The notes: generated by a model from the sequence alone, not told the origin. A stretch of DNA of 64,000 bases from Caenimonas aquaedulcis (GCF_015831345.1 NZ_JADWYS010000001.1:2880618-2944617), one strand, 5' to 3'; positions 31,806-42,217 are shown, counted from the stretch's first letter. A program made the numbers and translations.

Positions 31806-33335
31806 ATGAGAAAGCTTCTCGCTTCCCTGGGCCTCGCCCTGGGCCTGCTGGCAGGCGGCGCCGCGCTCGCGCAGGCGCCCGCGGCCAGCGCGCCCGAACC
31901 CGCGGCCACCACGGCCTCCGCCGCTGCGGCACCCGCCGCGGCAGCAGCCGCCTCGGCGCCCGCCGCCGCAGCGGCACCCGCAGCCGCGGCATCCGCTCCC
32001 CCCGCCGCCGTCCCCAACAAGGGCGACGTCTCCTGGATGATCGTGGCGACCTTGCTGGTCATCATGATGTCGATCCCGGGCCTGGCCCTCTTCTACGGCG
32101 GCCTCGTGCGCAGCAAGAACATGCTGTCGGTGCTGATGCAGGTGTTCGTCACCTTCTCGCTGATCGTCGTGCTGTGGTGCATCTACGGCTACAGCCTCGC
32201 GTTCACGGAGGGCAACAGCTTCATCGGCGGCTTCGACCGCCTCTTCATGAAGGGCCTGTTCGATCCCGCCAAGGGCGAGTTCGCGATGGGGGCCACCTTC
32301 AGCAAGGGCGTCGTCATCCCCGAGCTGCTGTTCATGGCGTTCCAGGCCACGTTCGCGGCCATCACCTGCTGCCTGATCATCGGCGCCTTCGCCGAGCGCA
32401 TCAAGTTCTCGGCGATGCTGCTGTTCATGGTCCTGTGGTTCACCTTCAGCTATGCGCCGATCGCGCACATGGTCTGGTTCTGGATGGGCCCGGACGCCTA
32501 CACCGCCAAGGACGTGGTGGACGGCCTGAACGCCAAAGCCGGCCTGATCTGGCAATGGGGCGCGCTGGACTTCGCGGGCGGCACCGTGGTGCACATCAAC
32601 GCGGCCGTCGCCGGTCTCGTGGGTGCCTACGTCATCGGCAAACGGACGGGCTACGGCAAGGAATCCATGGCCCCGCACAGCCTGACGCTCACGATGGTCG
32701 GCGCTTCGCTGCTGTGGGTGGGCTGGTTCGGCTTCAACGCGGGCTCCGCGCTCGAAGCCGGCAATACCGCCGTCCTCGCCTTCATGAACACCTTCTCCGC
32801 CACGGCCGCCGCCGTGCTGGCGTGGTGCGCCGGTGAGGCGCTGTCCAAGGGCAAGGCTTCGATGCTGGGTGCCGCGTCCGGCGCCGTCGCCGGCCTCGTG
32901 GCGATCACCCCGGCCTGCGGCAACGTCGGCCTGATGGGCGCGATCGTCATCGGCTTCATCGCCGGCTTCGCCTGCCTCTGGGGCGTCAATGGCCTCAAGC
33001 GCATGCTCGGCGCCGACGACTCGCTGGACGTGTTCGGCGTCCACGGTGTCGGCGGCATCGTCGGCGCGCTGCTGACGGGCGTGTTCAACAACCAGGCGCT
33101 GGGCGGCCCCGGCCTGGTGGGCGACTGGGTCACGGCTGCCGTGTCCTCCGTCCCGGTGATGGACCAGGTGTGGATCCAGTTCAAGGCCGTCATGGTCACG
33201 ATCGTGTGGTCCGGCGTGGTCTCCTTCGTCGCCTACAAGATCGTCGACCTGGTGATCGGCTTGCGCGTGACGGAAGAGGAAGAGCGCGAAGGCCTCGACA
33301 TCTCGTCCCACGGCGAAACCGCCTACAACCGCTAA
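31806..33335 (+). CDS. amtB: Ammonium transporter AmtB
   Basis: 509 residues. A signal peptide (LLASLGLALGLLAGGAALAQ) is followed by an unusual Ala/Pro-rich stretch (about 22-70). Then come 11 helices starting VSWMIVATLLVIMMSIPGLALFYGGLVR. The pore histidines are in TVVHINAAVAG and DVFGVHGVGGI. The C-terminal tail that contacts GlnK is present (GLRVTEEEEREGLD). Moves ammonium into the cell. Last gene of the operon before a terminator. Confidence 0.96.
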   Translation: MRKLLASLGLALGLLAGGAALAQAPAASAPEPAATTASAAAAPAAAAAASAPAAAAAPAAAASAPPAAVPNKGDVSWMIVATLLVIMMSIPGLALFYGGLVRSKNMLSVLMQVFVTFSLIVVLWCIYGYSLAFTEGNSFIGGFDRLFMKGLFDPAKGEFAMGATFSKGVVIPELLFMAFQATFAAITCCLIIGAFAERIKFSAMLLFMVLWFTFSYAPIAHMVWFWMGPDAYTAKDVVDGLNAKAGLIWQWGALDFAGGTVVHINAAVAGLVGAYVIGKRTGYGKESMAPHSLTLTMVGASLLWVGWFGFNAGSALEAGNTAVLAFMNTFSATAAAVLAWCAGEALSKGKASMLGAASGAVAGLVAITPACGNVGLMGAIVIGFIAGFACLWGVNGLKRMLGADDSLDVFGVHGVGGIVGALLTGVFNNQALGGPGLVGDWVTAAVSSVPVMDQVWIQFKAVMVTIVWSGVVSFVAYKIVDLVIGLRVTEEEEREGLDISSHGETAYNR

Positions 33336-33363
33336 GAAAAGCAAAGAGTCTCCTTTGGATGTT

Positions 33364-33398
33364 GGCCCGCCCGAGCTTCGGCTCCGGCGGGCCCTTTT
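33364..33398 (+). terminator. Intrinsic terminator after amtB
   Basis: ggcccgcccgagc pairs with gctccggcgggcc (one mismatch) around ttcg, followed by CTTTTT. Ends the porin-glnK-amtB transcript. Confidence 0.93.
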
Positions 33399-33425
33399 TA
33401 TGGGTGATCGCGGCACAATGGCCGG

Positions 33426-34280
33426 ATGATTTCACTCGAAGCCGGCGCCCTGCGCTGCGAGATCGAACCGCGGCTGGGCGGCTGCATCTGCGGCCTGTGG
33501 CTGGATGGCGAGCCCGTGCTGCGCTCCACGCCCGCGTCGCAGCTGAGCTCGGCGCGCGCGGCCGGCAGCTATCCGCTGGTCCCGTTTTCCAACCGCGTCG
33601 GCGGAGCGACCTTGCAATGGGAAGGCACGCAGCACCCGCTCGTGCGCAACAACGGCGAGGAGCCGCATGCCATCCATGGCGTGGGCTGGCAGCGCCCCTG
33701 GGAAATCCTCGAAAGCGACGCGACCTTCGCGATGCTCGCCTACGAACACCGCGCCGACGCCTCCTGGCCCTTCGCCTTCGACAGCTCGCAGACCTTCAAG
33801 CTCGGCGACGGCGTGCTCGATCTCACCTTGTCCGTCACCAACCAGTCGGGCCGTCCCGCGCCCGCGGGGCTCGGCTGGCATCCCTTCTTCACGAAGCGGA
33901 CACGCAGCCACATCGCGTTCCAGGCCACCGGCCGCTGGGACATGGGCGAGGACAAGCTGCCCACGCAGCGCCGCGCGTCGAAGGGGCTGGACACCGACTG
34001 CGCATTCCTCGACGTCGACCACTGCTTCGACGGCTGGAGCGGCCCGGTGGTCCTGCGCGACGAAGCGATGGAAGTGCGCATCGAGTCCACGCTGAGCCGG
34101 CTGGTCGTCTTCACGAACGACACGCGCGACTTCGTGGCGGTCGAGCCGGTGAGCCACGTCAACAACGCCATGAACCTCGTGCATGAGGGCGTGCCTGCCG
34201 AAAGCCTCGGCCTCTCGATCCTCGAGCCGGGCGAATCGCTGAGCGCGCGCATGTCCATCTCCGCGCGGCGGCTGCGTTGA
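33426..34280 (+). CDS. Aldose 1-epimerase family protein
   Basis: 284 residues of the galactose-mutarotase fold. YPLVPFSNRVGGATLQW carries the family's N-R, HAIHGVGWQRPW the first catalytic His, GLGWHPFF the second, and AVEPVSHVNNAMN the catalytic Glu region. Interconverts sugar anomers. Its stop overlaps the start of the SMP-30-like lactonase (TGATG), so the pair is coupled and likely acts on one sugar pathway. Confidence 0.9.
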   Translation: MISLEAGALRCEIEPRLGGCICGLWLDGEPVLRSTPASQLSSARAAGSYPLVPFSNRVGGATLQWEGTQHPLVRNNGEEPHAIHGVGWQRPWEILESDATFAMLAYEHRADASWPFAFDSSQTFKLGDGVLDLTLSVTNQSGRPAPAGLGWHPFFTKRTRSHIAFQATGRWDMGEDKLPTQRRASKGLDTDCAFLDVDHCFDGWSGPVVLRDEAMEVRIESTLSRLVVFTNDTRDFVAVEPVSHVNNAMNLVHEGVPAESLGLSILEPGESLSARMSISARRLR

Positions 34281-35194
34281 TGCAGTGGCGGGCCGTGGTC
34301 GCGCAGCGCGACGCATTGGGCGAATCCCCGTTCTGGCATCCGCACGAGCAGATGCTCTACTGGATCGACATCCCGGGCCGCGCGTTGCGGCGCGCGGATG
34401 CCGCCGGCGGCGCGGCCGACAGCTGGACGATGCCCGAAGAGCCGGGCTGCATCGCGCCCATCGAAGGCGGCGGGATCATGATCGCGATGCGCGGCGGCAT
34501 CTACCGCTCGGCCGGCTGGGGCGGCGCATTGGAGCGGATCGCACGCACGGACGACGATCCGCGCACGACGCGCTTCAACGACGGCAAGGCGGACCCTGCC
34601 GGTCGCTTCTGGGCCGGCACCATTTACGAGCCGCGCGACCGGCGCCTGGCGAAGCTCTACAGCCTGGACCTGCGCGGCGGCCGGCCGCCCGCCGTCGAAG
34701 TCAAGGCCGGCGACGCGATCACCGCGAACGGCCTCGCCTGGTCGCCCGATGCGCGGACGATGTACTGGGCCGACACGCCGGGCCACGTCGTGCACGCCTT
34801 TCCGTGGGACGTCGCGGCCAACGTCCTGGGCGAGCCGCGCGTGCTGCGGCAATTCGGCGGCAAGCCCCCCGGGTGGAAGCCCGGCGATGCCGGCTATGGC
34901 GGGCGGCCGGACGGCGCGGCCGTCGATGCGCAGGGCAACTACTGGTGCGCGATGTTCGAAGGCGCGCGTGTGCTCCAGCTCTCGCCCGGTGGCGAGTTGC
35001 TCGGGGAATATCCCGTGCCGGTGCGCTGCCCCACCATGCCCTGCTTCGGCGGGCCGGACTTGCGCACGCTCTTCGTGACGAGCGCGAGCCACGGCCGGCC
35101 CGCGCAGGAGCTTCGCGAGTTCCCCTTGTCCGGCCGTGTGATCGCGGCGCAAGTCGCGGTGCCCGGGCTTCCGGTGAATTTCGTCAGGCCCTGA
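34280..35194 (+). CDS. SMP-30/gluconolactonase-family lactonase
   Basis: 304 residues, six-bladed propeller. Metal ligands: Glu-15 in LGESPFWHP, Asn in ANGLAWSPD, Asp in RPDGAAVDAQGNYW; FNDGKADPAGRFWAGT is the family hallmark. Hydrolyses sugar lactones to aldonic acids. Translationally coupled to the mutarotase, which fits a non-phosphorylative sugar route. Confidence 0.92.
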   Translation: MQWRAVVAQRDALGESPFWHPHEQMLYWIDIPGRALRRADAAGGAADSWTMPEEPGCIAPIEGGGIMIAMRGGIYRSAGWGGALERIARTDDDPRTTRFNDGKADPAGRFWAGTIYEPRDRRLAKLYSLDLRGGRPPAVEVKAGDAITANGLAWSPDARTMYWADTPGHVVHAFPWDVAANVLGEPRVLRQFGGKPPGWKPGDAGYGGRPDGAAVDAQGNYWCAMFEGARVLQLSPGGELLGEYPVPVRCPTMPCFGGPDLRTLFVTSASHGRPAQELREFPLSGRVIAAQVAVPGLPVNFVRP

Positions 35195-35244
35195 GTTCAA
35201 AAAGATCACGCGGGCCGGTCCGGCCCCCCGCTTACCATCTGCGC

Positions 35245-36336
35245 ATGGAGCCCTCCCCCCGCCTGTTCATCGAACGCATCCGCGCGGCGGCCGCCGGCGG
35301 GTCGCCGCTGCGCATCCGCGGCGGCGGCAGCAAGGACTTCTACGGCCAGCCCTCCGCGGGCGAATGGCTGGACACGCGGGAATTCGCGGGCGTGGTGAGC
35401 TACGAGCCCAGCGAACTGGTGGTCACGGCGCGCGCGGGGACGCCCCTGGCTGAACTCGAAGCCCTGCTCGCAGGCAGCGGGCAATGCCTGCCTTTCGAAC
35501 CGCCGCACTTCGGGGGCGGCGCGACCGTGGGCGGGATGGTGGCGGCGGGCCTGAGCGGCCCGGCGCGTGCCAGCGCCGGGCCGGTGCGCGACTACGTGCT
35601 GGGCCTCACGATGATCAACGGGCGCGGCGAGGCGCTCACCTTCGGCGGCCAGGTGATGAAGAACGTGGCGGGCTACGACGTGTCGCGCCTCATGGTCGGC
35701 GCGCTGGGCACGCTGGGGCTGATCACGGAGGTGAGCCTCAAGGTGCTGCCGGTTCCTGTCGCCGAGGCCACGCTCGAATTCGAGGTGACGCAGGCGGAAG
35801 CGCTGCGGCGGCTCAACGCCTGGGGCGGGCAGCCCCTGCCGCTCAATGCCAGCTGCTGGGTCGAGGACGCCGGTGTGGGAACCTTGTATCTGCGCCTGCG
35901 CGGTGCCGCGGCGGCCGTGGAATCCGCCTGCAGGACGATGGGCGGGGAGCGGGCCGACAATGCCACGGTCGCACCCGACTGGACGCTCTGCCGCGACCAG
36001 CGCCTGCCCTGGTTCGAGGAACGCGGTGAGCGCGACCTGTGGCGCCTTTCGGTGCCGCAGACGGCGCCGGCGCTCGACCTGCCGGAGCCGCCGTTGATCG
36101 AATGGCACGGCGGCGAGCGCTGGGTGCGCGCGGGCGCGAGCGATGCGCAGCGCCTGCGGGACGCCGCCGCCGCCGCGGGCGGCCACGCCACGCTCTTCCG
36201 GGCAGGCAGCAGCCCGGCGGGCACGCCGCGTTTCGCCGCGCTGCCGTCGCCGCTCGACCGCATTCACCGCGAATTGAAACGCCAGTTCGACCCCGCGGGC
36301 ATCTTCAATCCCGGCCGCCTGATCCCGGAGTCCTGA
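35245..36336 (+). CDS. glcE: Glycolate oxidase FAD-binding subunit GlcE
   Basis: 363 residues. FAD_binding_4 fold: LRIRGGGSKDFYG, VVSYEPSELVVTARAGTPLAELEALL, FGGGATVGGMVAAGLSGPARASAG, GGQVMKNVAGYDVSRLMVGALGTLGLIT. GlcE works with GlcD and GlcF to oxidise glycolate to glyoxylate at the membrane. It is 5 bp before glcF. The catalytic subunit gene glcD, usually immediately upstream, is not in this place or elsewhere in the window. Confidence 0.93.
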   Translation: MEPSPRLFIERIRAAAAGGSPLRIRGGGSKDFYGQPSAGEWLDTREFAGVVSYEPSELVVTARAGTPLAELEALLAGSGQCLPFEPPHFGGGATVGGMVAAGLSGPARASAGPVRDYVLGLTMINGRGEALTFGGQVMKNVAGYDVSRLMVGALGTLGLITEVSLKVLPVPVAEATLEFEVTQAEALRRLNAWGGQPLPLNASCWVEDAGVGTLYLRLRGAAAAVESACRTMGGERADNATVAPDWTLCRDQRLPWFEERGERDLWRLSVPQTAPALDLPEPPLIEWHGGERWVRAGASDAQRLRDAAAAAGGHATLFRAGSSPAGTPRFAALPSPLDRIHRELKRQFDPAGIFNPGRLIPES

Positions 36337-36341
36337 GCGCG

Positions 36342-37571
36342 ATGCAAACCCACCTGGCCGACGAATACAAGGACACGCCCGAGGGACGCGAGGCCGAAGC
36401 GATCCTGCGCAAGTGCGTGCACTGCGGCTTCTGCACCGCCACCTGCCCGACCTACCAGGTGCTGGGCGACGAGCTCGACGGCCCGCGCGGCCGGATCTAC
36501 CTGATCAAGCAGGTGCTGGAGGGCGAAGCCCCGACGCGCAGCACGCAGCTGCACCTGGACCGGTGCCTCACCTGCCGCAACTGCGAGACGACCTGCCCGA
36601 GCGGCGTGGAGTACGGGCACCTGGTGGACATCGGGCGCCGCATCGTCGAGGCGAAGGTGCCGCGCGGCGCGGGCTCGCGCGCCATTCGCAGCGCGCTCGG
36701 CGAAGGCCTCAGCTCGCCACTCTTCTCGCCCGCCATGAAGCTCGGCCAGGCGGTACGCGGCCTGCTGCCGCAGTCGCTGCGCGCCAAGGTGCCGCCGCGG
36801 CAGCAGGCGGGTCGCCGTCCCGTGCGCGAGCACCCGCGAAAGATGCTGATGCTCGAAGGCTGCGTCCAGCCCGCGATGATGCCCAACATCAACAACGCCA
36901 CGGCGCGCGTGCTGGATGCGGCTGGCATCCAGGTCGTCGGGGCGGCCGGCGCGGGCTGCTGCGGCGCGGTGAAGTTCCACCTGAACGACCAGGACGGCGG
37001 CAAGGCGCAGATGCGGGCCAACATCGACGCGTGGTGGCCGCACGTGGCGAGCGGGCAGGTCGAGGCGCTCGTGATGAACGCGTCGGGCTGCGGCGTCACG
37101 GTGAAGGAATACGGCCATCACCTGAAGGATGACCCCGCCTACGCGCAGAAGGCGCAGCGCATCAGCGAGCTCACGCGCGACCTGAGCGAGCTGCTGCCCG
37201 ACATTGCTGCCGCCCTGCAGGGCCGGGTGCGCGCGGCGGACGGCACCCTGGCCTTCCATCCGCCCTGCACGCTGCAGCACGGGCAGCAGCTTCGCGGCGG
37301 TGTCGAGCAGCACCTGCGGGCGCTGGGCTTCGACATCCGCGTCGCGACGAACGAGTCGCACCTGTGCTGCGGATCCGCGGGCACCTATTCCGTGCTGCAC
37401 CCGGACATCGCCGGGCAGCTGCGCGACCGCAAGCTGGGGCACCTGGGCGAGCTGCAGCCGGCGGCGATCGTGTCGGCCAACATCGGCTGCATCACGCACC
37501 TTCAGGGCGGCACGGCAACGCCGGTGCGGCATTGGGTGGAAGTCCTGGACGAAGCCCTGCCGCCCTCCTGA
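36342..37571 (+). CDS. glcF: Glycolate oxidase iron-sulfur subunit GlcF
   Basis: 409 residues. Two 4Fe-4S motifs: CVHCGFCTATCPTYQ (Cys 25, 28, 31, 35) and CLTCRNCETTCPSG. Two CCG-type Cys-rich repeats follow (GAGCCGAVKFHL and LCCGSAGTYSVLHP). Passes electrons from GlcDE to quinone. Operon with glcE. Confidence 0.95.
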   Translation: MQTHLADEYKDTPEGREAEAILRKCVHCGFCTATCPTYQVLGDELDGPRGRIYLIKQVLEGEAPTRSTQLHLDRCLTCRNCETTCPSGVEYGHLVDIGRRIVEAKVPRGAGSRAIRSALGEGLSSPLFSPAMKLGQAVRGLLPQSLRAKVPPRQQAGRRPVREHPRKMLMLEGCVQPAMMPNINNATARVLDAAGIQVVGAAGAGCCGAVKFHLNDQDGGKAQMRANIDAWWPHVASGQVEALVMNASGCGVTVKEYGHHLKDDPAYAQKAQRISELTRDLSELLPDIAAALQGRVRAADGTLAFHPPCTLQHGQQLRGGVEQHLRALGFDIRVATNESHLCCGSAGTYSVLHPDIAGQLRDRKLGHLGELQPAAIVSANIGCITHLQGGTATPVRHWVEVLDEALPPS

Positions 37572-37613
37572 CAGGACCTTGTCAGGAGGCTCCCGGCAAA
37601 GTAACGTCCCTCC

Positions 37614-38318
37614 ATGCGACGCGCCGACCGCCTCTTCCACATCATCCAGCTGATCCGCGGCCGGCGCCTGACCACGGCCGCCTACCTCGCCGGGCGGCTG
37701 GAAGTCTCCGAACGCACGATCTACCGCGACATCGCGGACCTGCAGCTGCAGGGCGTGCCGATCGAAGGCGAAGCAGGCGTCGGCTACCGGCTCGGCGCGG
37801 GTTTCGACCTGCCGCCCATGATGTTCACGCAGGACGAGGCGAAGGCGCTCGTCGCCTCGGTGCGCATGGCGCAGGTCTGGCTGGACCCGGCGATGTCGCA
37901 GGGCGCGCAGGATGCGCTGGGCAAGATTTTGTCGGTGCTGCCTCCCGACGCGCGGGTGGCCGCCGAAGCCCTGGCCGTGTACGCGCCGCCGGGCGGGTTG
38001 CCCGCCGCCACGCAGCGCGCGCTGCAGACCCTGCGCGAGGCCGTGCACGAGCGGCGCAAGGTCTTCATCAATTACCGCGACCTTGCCGACCGCTCCAGCG
38101 AACGCACGTTGCGGCCGCTGGGTTGTTTCTATTGGGGCAAGGTGTGGACGCTGGCCGCGTGGTGCGAGCAGCGCAACGATTTCCGCAGCTTCCGGGTGGA
38201 CCGCGTGACCTACGTGCGGCGGCTGGACGAGCAGTTCCGCGATGAACCGGGGCGCACCCTGGCGGACCTCGCGCGGCTCAACGAAGCGAACGCCCGCGAG
38301 CAGGGCTGGGCCAACTAG
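37614..38318 (+). CDS. YafY/DeoR-type HTH regulator with WYL-like domain
   Basis: 234 residues. N-terminal winged HTH (TTAAYLAGRLEVSERTIYRDIADLQ, about 20-44), then a WYL-type ligand domain (RRKVFINYRDLADR ... WTLAAWCEQRNDFRSFRVDRV). WYL proteins sense nucleic-acid or small ligands and regulate DNA-damage or defence genes, though many single ones are uncharacterised. Convergent with the glutathione peroxidase gene (6-bp gap). Confidence 0.87.
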   Translation: MRRADRLFHIIQLIRGRRLTTAAYLAGRLEVSERTIYRDIADLQLQGVPIEGEAGVGYRLGAGFDLPPMMFTQDEAKALVASVRMAQVWLDPAMSQGAQDALGKILSVLPPDARVAAEALAVYAPPGGLPAATQRALQTLREAVHERRKVFINYRDLADRSSERTLRPLGCFYWGKVWTLAAWCEQRNDFRSFRVDRVTYVRRLDEQFRDEPGRTLADLARLNEANAREQGWAN

Positions 38319-38324
38319 CGGGCC

Positions 38325-38810
<486 letters not shown>

Positions 38811-38814
38811 GGCG

Positions 38815-39717
38815 CTATTTTGCGCCCGCCCAGGCCGACCACACCGCCGCCGCGAGAATCAGCGCGCCGCCGGCCAGCGTGCGCATGCTGAGCTCTGCAG
38901 CGCCGAGCGCGACCGAGGACAGGCTCGCGAACACCACTTCGGACAGCATGATGAGCGCCGCCGCATGCGCGTCGATGCGCGACGCGCCGTATTGCAGCGC
39001 GACATTGCTCACCAGGAAGCCGAGGCTCAGGGCGAGGCCCACTCCCGCCCAGGCCATGTCCGGTGCGGGAGGCGCGGGAACGATGCCCGATGCCATGCCG
39101 AGCAGGCCCGCGGCGGACGCCAGCACCGCGCCGCCCCCGAACATCGCCAGGATGCGGGTTTCGGGGTGCGAGCCGCCCAGCTTGCGCAGCAGGATGTTGG
39201 TGAGCGCGAAGCTGAAGCTGCCCGCGAGCGACAGCCAGTCCGCGGCGCTCTCGGGCACCGGCCAGCGCGCGCCATCGGTCTTGAGCACGATCACCACGCC
39301 CGCGAGCGCGATGGCCAGGCGCAGCAGCGAAGCGGCCGTCGGCCGCTCGCCCAGGATCGGCCAGGCGAGGATCACCGTCCAGGCCGGCATCAGGTAGAAC
39401 AGCAGGACCACCCGGACCACGTCGCCCACGGTGACGGCCCAGTTGAAGCCGACGTTGGTCAGGCCGGCGGCCGCCATGAGCAACCACAACACGGGCTGCC
39501 CGGCAAAGCCGCGCCACGCGCGCGGGCGCACGATCAGCAGCAGGGCGATGGAGACGAAATAGATGAACGCGGTGGCCCACAGCGGGTGCAGGCCGTGCCC
39601 CTGGAGCTGGCGGAACGGCCACCACGAAATGCCCCACACGAAGGCATTGACCACGAGGGCCAGCGAGGGCAGCAGCACGGACGCCGCGGGCGCCGCGCCG
39701 CGATCACTTGGCCCCAT
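38815..39717 (-). CDS. EamA-family (DMT) transporter
   Basis: 300 residues, ten predicted helices in two EamA repeats (WGISWWPFRQLQGHGLHPLWATAFIYF first; ALTNILLRKLGG starts the second). Exporters of this superfamily move amino acids or other metabolites; substrate unknown. Its start overlaps the 3' end of lplT by 14 bp and it runs 5 bp into the peroxidase gene, so it is cotranscribed with lplT. Confidence 0.85.
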   Translation of the reverse strand: MGPSDRGAAPAASVLLPSLALVVNAFVWGISWWPFRQLQGHGLHPLWATAFIYFVSIALLLIVRPRAWRGFAGQPVLWLLMAAAGLTNVGFNWAVTVGDVVRVVLLFYLMPAWTVILAWPILGERPTAASLLRLAIALAGVVIVLKTDGARWPVPESAADWLSLAGSFSFALTNILLRKLGGSHPETRILAMFGGGAVLASAAGLLGMASGIVPAPPAPDMAWAGVGLALSLGFLVSNVALQYGASRIDAHAAALIMLSEVVFASLSSVALGAAELSMRTLAGGALILAAAVWSAWAGAK

Positions 39718-41014
39718 GCGCCGTATCGTGCCGGGCGATTTCCAGCAGGTGTTCGACTTCCTCGCGGAACTCGATGCAGTTCTTGCGGTGCCAGCGGTTG
39801 ATGACCCACATCACTCCCGCGACGATGAGCCCGAAGCCGGTGATCGCACTGAAGGCCGACAGCCCCATGCCCGCGGACAGGCTGTAGAACGCCCCGAGGC
39901 CGAGAATGCAGGCCTGCTCGTTGAAGTTCTGCACGGCGATCGAGCGGCCGGCGCCCATGAGGTTGTGGCCGCGGTGCTGCAGCAGGGCGTTCATCGGCAC
40001 GACCATGAAGCCCGCGATCGCGCCGAGCATGATGAGGAAGGGCGCGGCAACCCACACGTTGCCGATGAAGTTCATCATGATGACGAGCACACCCATGACG
40101 ATGCCCAGTGGCATGACGCTCGTGGCCATGTCCAGCCGCATGCGCATCGACGCCACGGCGGCGCCGACGGCGGTGCCGAGCGCGACCACGCCCGACAACG
40201 AAGAGGCCTGCGTGGTGCTGTAGCTGAGGGCGGCGGCGCTCCACGCGAGGATGATGTAGCGCAGGTTGCCGCTCACGCCCCAGATCAGCGTGGTGGTGGC
40301 GAGCGAAATCTGGCCGAGCTTGTCGCGCCACAGCCGCGAATTGCAGGTCCAGAAGTCCGGCACCAGCTCCAGCAGGTTGGAAGGCATCTTGCGCATCTCG
40401 ACGCCGGTGTGCGGGATTCGCGTGTTGAACCAGGCGGCCAGCGCGTAGATGAAGATCAGCAGCAGGATGGCGGCCTCGGGCGGCGTGTCGATGCCGGTGT
40501 CGATCATCGGGAAATCGAACGACAGCAGGCGGCTCGCCACCATGTGCCCGACGAGCTGGCCTCCCAGCAGGATGCCCAGGATGATCGAGGCGATGGTGAG
40601 GCCCTCGATCCAGCCGTTGGCCTTGACCAGCTGCGAGGCCGGCAGCAGCTCGGTGAGGATGCCGTACTTCGCGGGGGAATAGGCCGCGGCGCCCAGCCCG
40701 ACGACCGCATAAGCCATGAGCGGGTGCGTGCCGAACAGCATCAGCAGGCAGCCCACCACCTTGATGGCATTGCTCACGAACATCACCTGTCCCTTGGGAC
40801 GCGCGTCCGCGAATGCACCGACGAAGGGCGCGAGGACGACGTAGAACAGTGCGAACATGGGAACCAGCGCGGCCCGCTGCCATTCCGCGGCGCCACTGGA
40901 CTTCAGGAGTTCCACGGCTGCCACGAACAATGCGTTGTCGGCCAGCGACGAGAAGAACTGGGCCGACATGATCGTGTAAAAACCGCGCTTCATTGGCTGG
41001 TTCGTGTGGCGCAT
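39704..41014 (-). CDS. lplT: Lysophospholipid transporter LplT
   Basis: 436 residues, 12 helices, MFS-type. MKRGFYTIMSAQFFSSLADNALFVAAVELL is the LplT signature, with YSPAKYGILTELLP later. It flips lysophospholipids to the inner leaflet for re-acylation. The fused acyltransferase domain (aas) is absent. The start could be the ATG seven codons downstream. A dyad CTGTC-N7-GACAG (41046-41062) lies in the promoter gap shared with the divergent alr. Confidence 0.92.
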   Translation of the reverse strand: MRHTNQPMKRGFYTIMSAQFFSSLADNALFVAAVELLKSSGAAEWQRAALVPMFALFYVVLAPFVGAFADARPKGQVMFVSNAIKVVGCLLMLFGTHPLMAYAVVGLGAAAYSPAKYGILTELLPASQLVKANGWIEGLTIASIILGILLGGQLVGHMVASRLLSFDFPMIDTGIDTPPEAAILLLIFIYALAAWFNTRIPHTGVEMRKMPSNLLELVPDFWTCNSRLWRDKLGQISLATTTLIWGVSGNLRYIILAWSAAALSYSTTQASSLSGVVALGTAVGAAVASMRMRLDMATSVMPLGIVMGVLVIMMNFIGNVWVAAPFLIMLGAIAGFMVVPMNALLQHRGHNLMGAGRSIAVQNFNEQACILGLGAFYSLSAGMGLSAFSAITGFGLIVAGVMWVINRWHRKNCIEFREEVEHLLEIARHDTAHGAK

Positions 41015-41099
41015 CAGCAGGGCTGATGGGCATCAATTTTTAAAGCTGTCTCCAAACGACAGAGGGTTATATCACGCGGGGTAATGACAGAATCCAGCC

Positions 41100-42194
41100 A
41101 TGCCACGCCCCATCCAGGCCACCATCCATACCGAAGCGCTGCGGCACAACCTCGCTCGCGTGCGCCAGGCCGCGCCCGACGCGAAGGTCTGGGGCGTCGT
41201 GAAGGCCAATGCCTACGGCCACGGGATCGAGCGTGTGTGGGAGGGCCTGCGTGGCGCCGACGGCTTCGCGCTGCTCGACCTCGCCGAAGCCGAGCGCGTG
41301 CGCGCCCTCGGCTGGCGCGGCCCCATCCTGCTGCTCGAGGGCGTTTTCGAGGCGCGGGACCTCGAGCTCTGCTCCCGCCTGAACCTCTGGCACACGGTGC
41401 ATTGCGACGAGCAGATCGACATGCTGGCGATGCACAAGACGCACCAGCCGCACCGCGTCTTCCTCAAGATGAATTCCGGCATGAACCGCCTGGGCTTCGC
41501 GCCACAGCGCTGTCGCGCCGCGTGGACGCGGCTGGATGCCCTGCCGCAGGTCGACGAAATCTCGCTGATGACGCACTTCAGCGATGCCGACGGCGCGAGG
41601 GGCATCGCGCACCAGCTGGCGGTGTTCGACGAGATCACGCGGGACCTGCCGGGCGAGCGCACGCTGTCCAACAGCGCGGCCAGCCTGCGATTCGGGGCGG
41701 ATGCCGCGGTGCGCGCGGACTGGATACGGCCGGGCATCGCGGTGTACGGCAGCTCGCCGGATTTTCCCGGCCACGATGTCGCGCACTGGGGATTGCAGCC
41801 CGCGATGACGCTTGCCACCCGCATCATCGGCGTGCAGCACCTCGCGCCCGGCGACACCGTGGGTTACGGCTCGAACTTCACTGCGGATGCGCCGATGCGC
41901 ATCGGTGTCATCGCGTGCGGCTACGCCGATGGCTATCCACGCCACTGCAACACCGGCACGCCGGTCCTGGTGGACGGCGAGCGCGCACGCATCGTGGGCC
42001 GCGTGAGCATGGACATGATCACCGTGGACATCACCGGCCTGCCGCATGCGGGCATGGGCAGCGAGGTGACGCTGTGGGGGCGCGCGTCGAACGGCGCGGT
42101 GCTGTCGATCGACGAGCCGGCGAGGGCCGGTGGCACCGTGGGGTACGAGTTGATGTGCGGGCTGGCGCCGCGGGTGCCGGTGCACATCGCCTAG
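41100..42194 (+). CDS. alr: Alanine racemase
   Basis: 364 residues. PLP Lys-35 in [17 protein letters not shown], catalytic Tyr in [30 protein letters not shown]-terminal beta domain [17 protein letters not shown]. Makes D-alanine for peptidoglycan. Divergent from lplT. Complete. Confidence 0.96.
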   Translation: MPRPIQATIHTEALRHNLARVRQAAPDAKVWGVVKANAYGHGIERVWEGLRGADGFALLDLAEAERVRALGWRGPILLLEGVFEARDLELCSRLNLWHTVHCDEQIDMLAMHKTHQPHRVFLKMNSGMNRLGFAPQRCRAAWTRLDALPQVDEISLMTHFSDADGARGIAHQLAVFDEITRDLPGERTLSNSAASLRFGADAAVRADWIRPGIAVYGSSPDFPGHDVAHWGLQPAMTLATRIIGVQHLAPGDTVGYGSNFTADAPMRIGVIACGYADGYPRHCNTGTPVLVDGERARIVGRVSMDMITVDITGLPHAGMGSEVTLWGRASNGAVLSIDEPARAGGTVGYELMCGLAPRVPVHIA

Positions 42195-42217
42195 GTGACA
42201 AAACCCGGCGGCGCTCG

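Noticed and set aside
41015..41099. CTGTC-N7-GACAG dyad between lplT and alr
   Set aside because: Short arms in a promoter gap; expected by chance often enough that I only mention it in the lplT entry.
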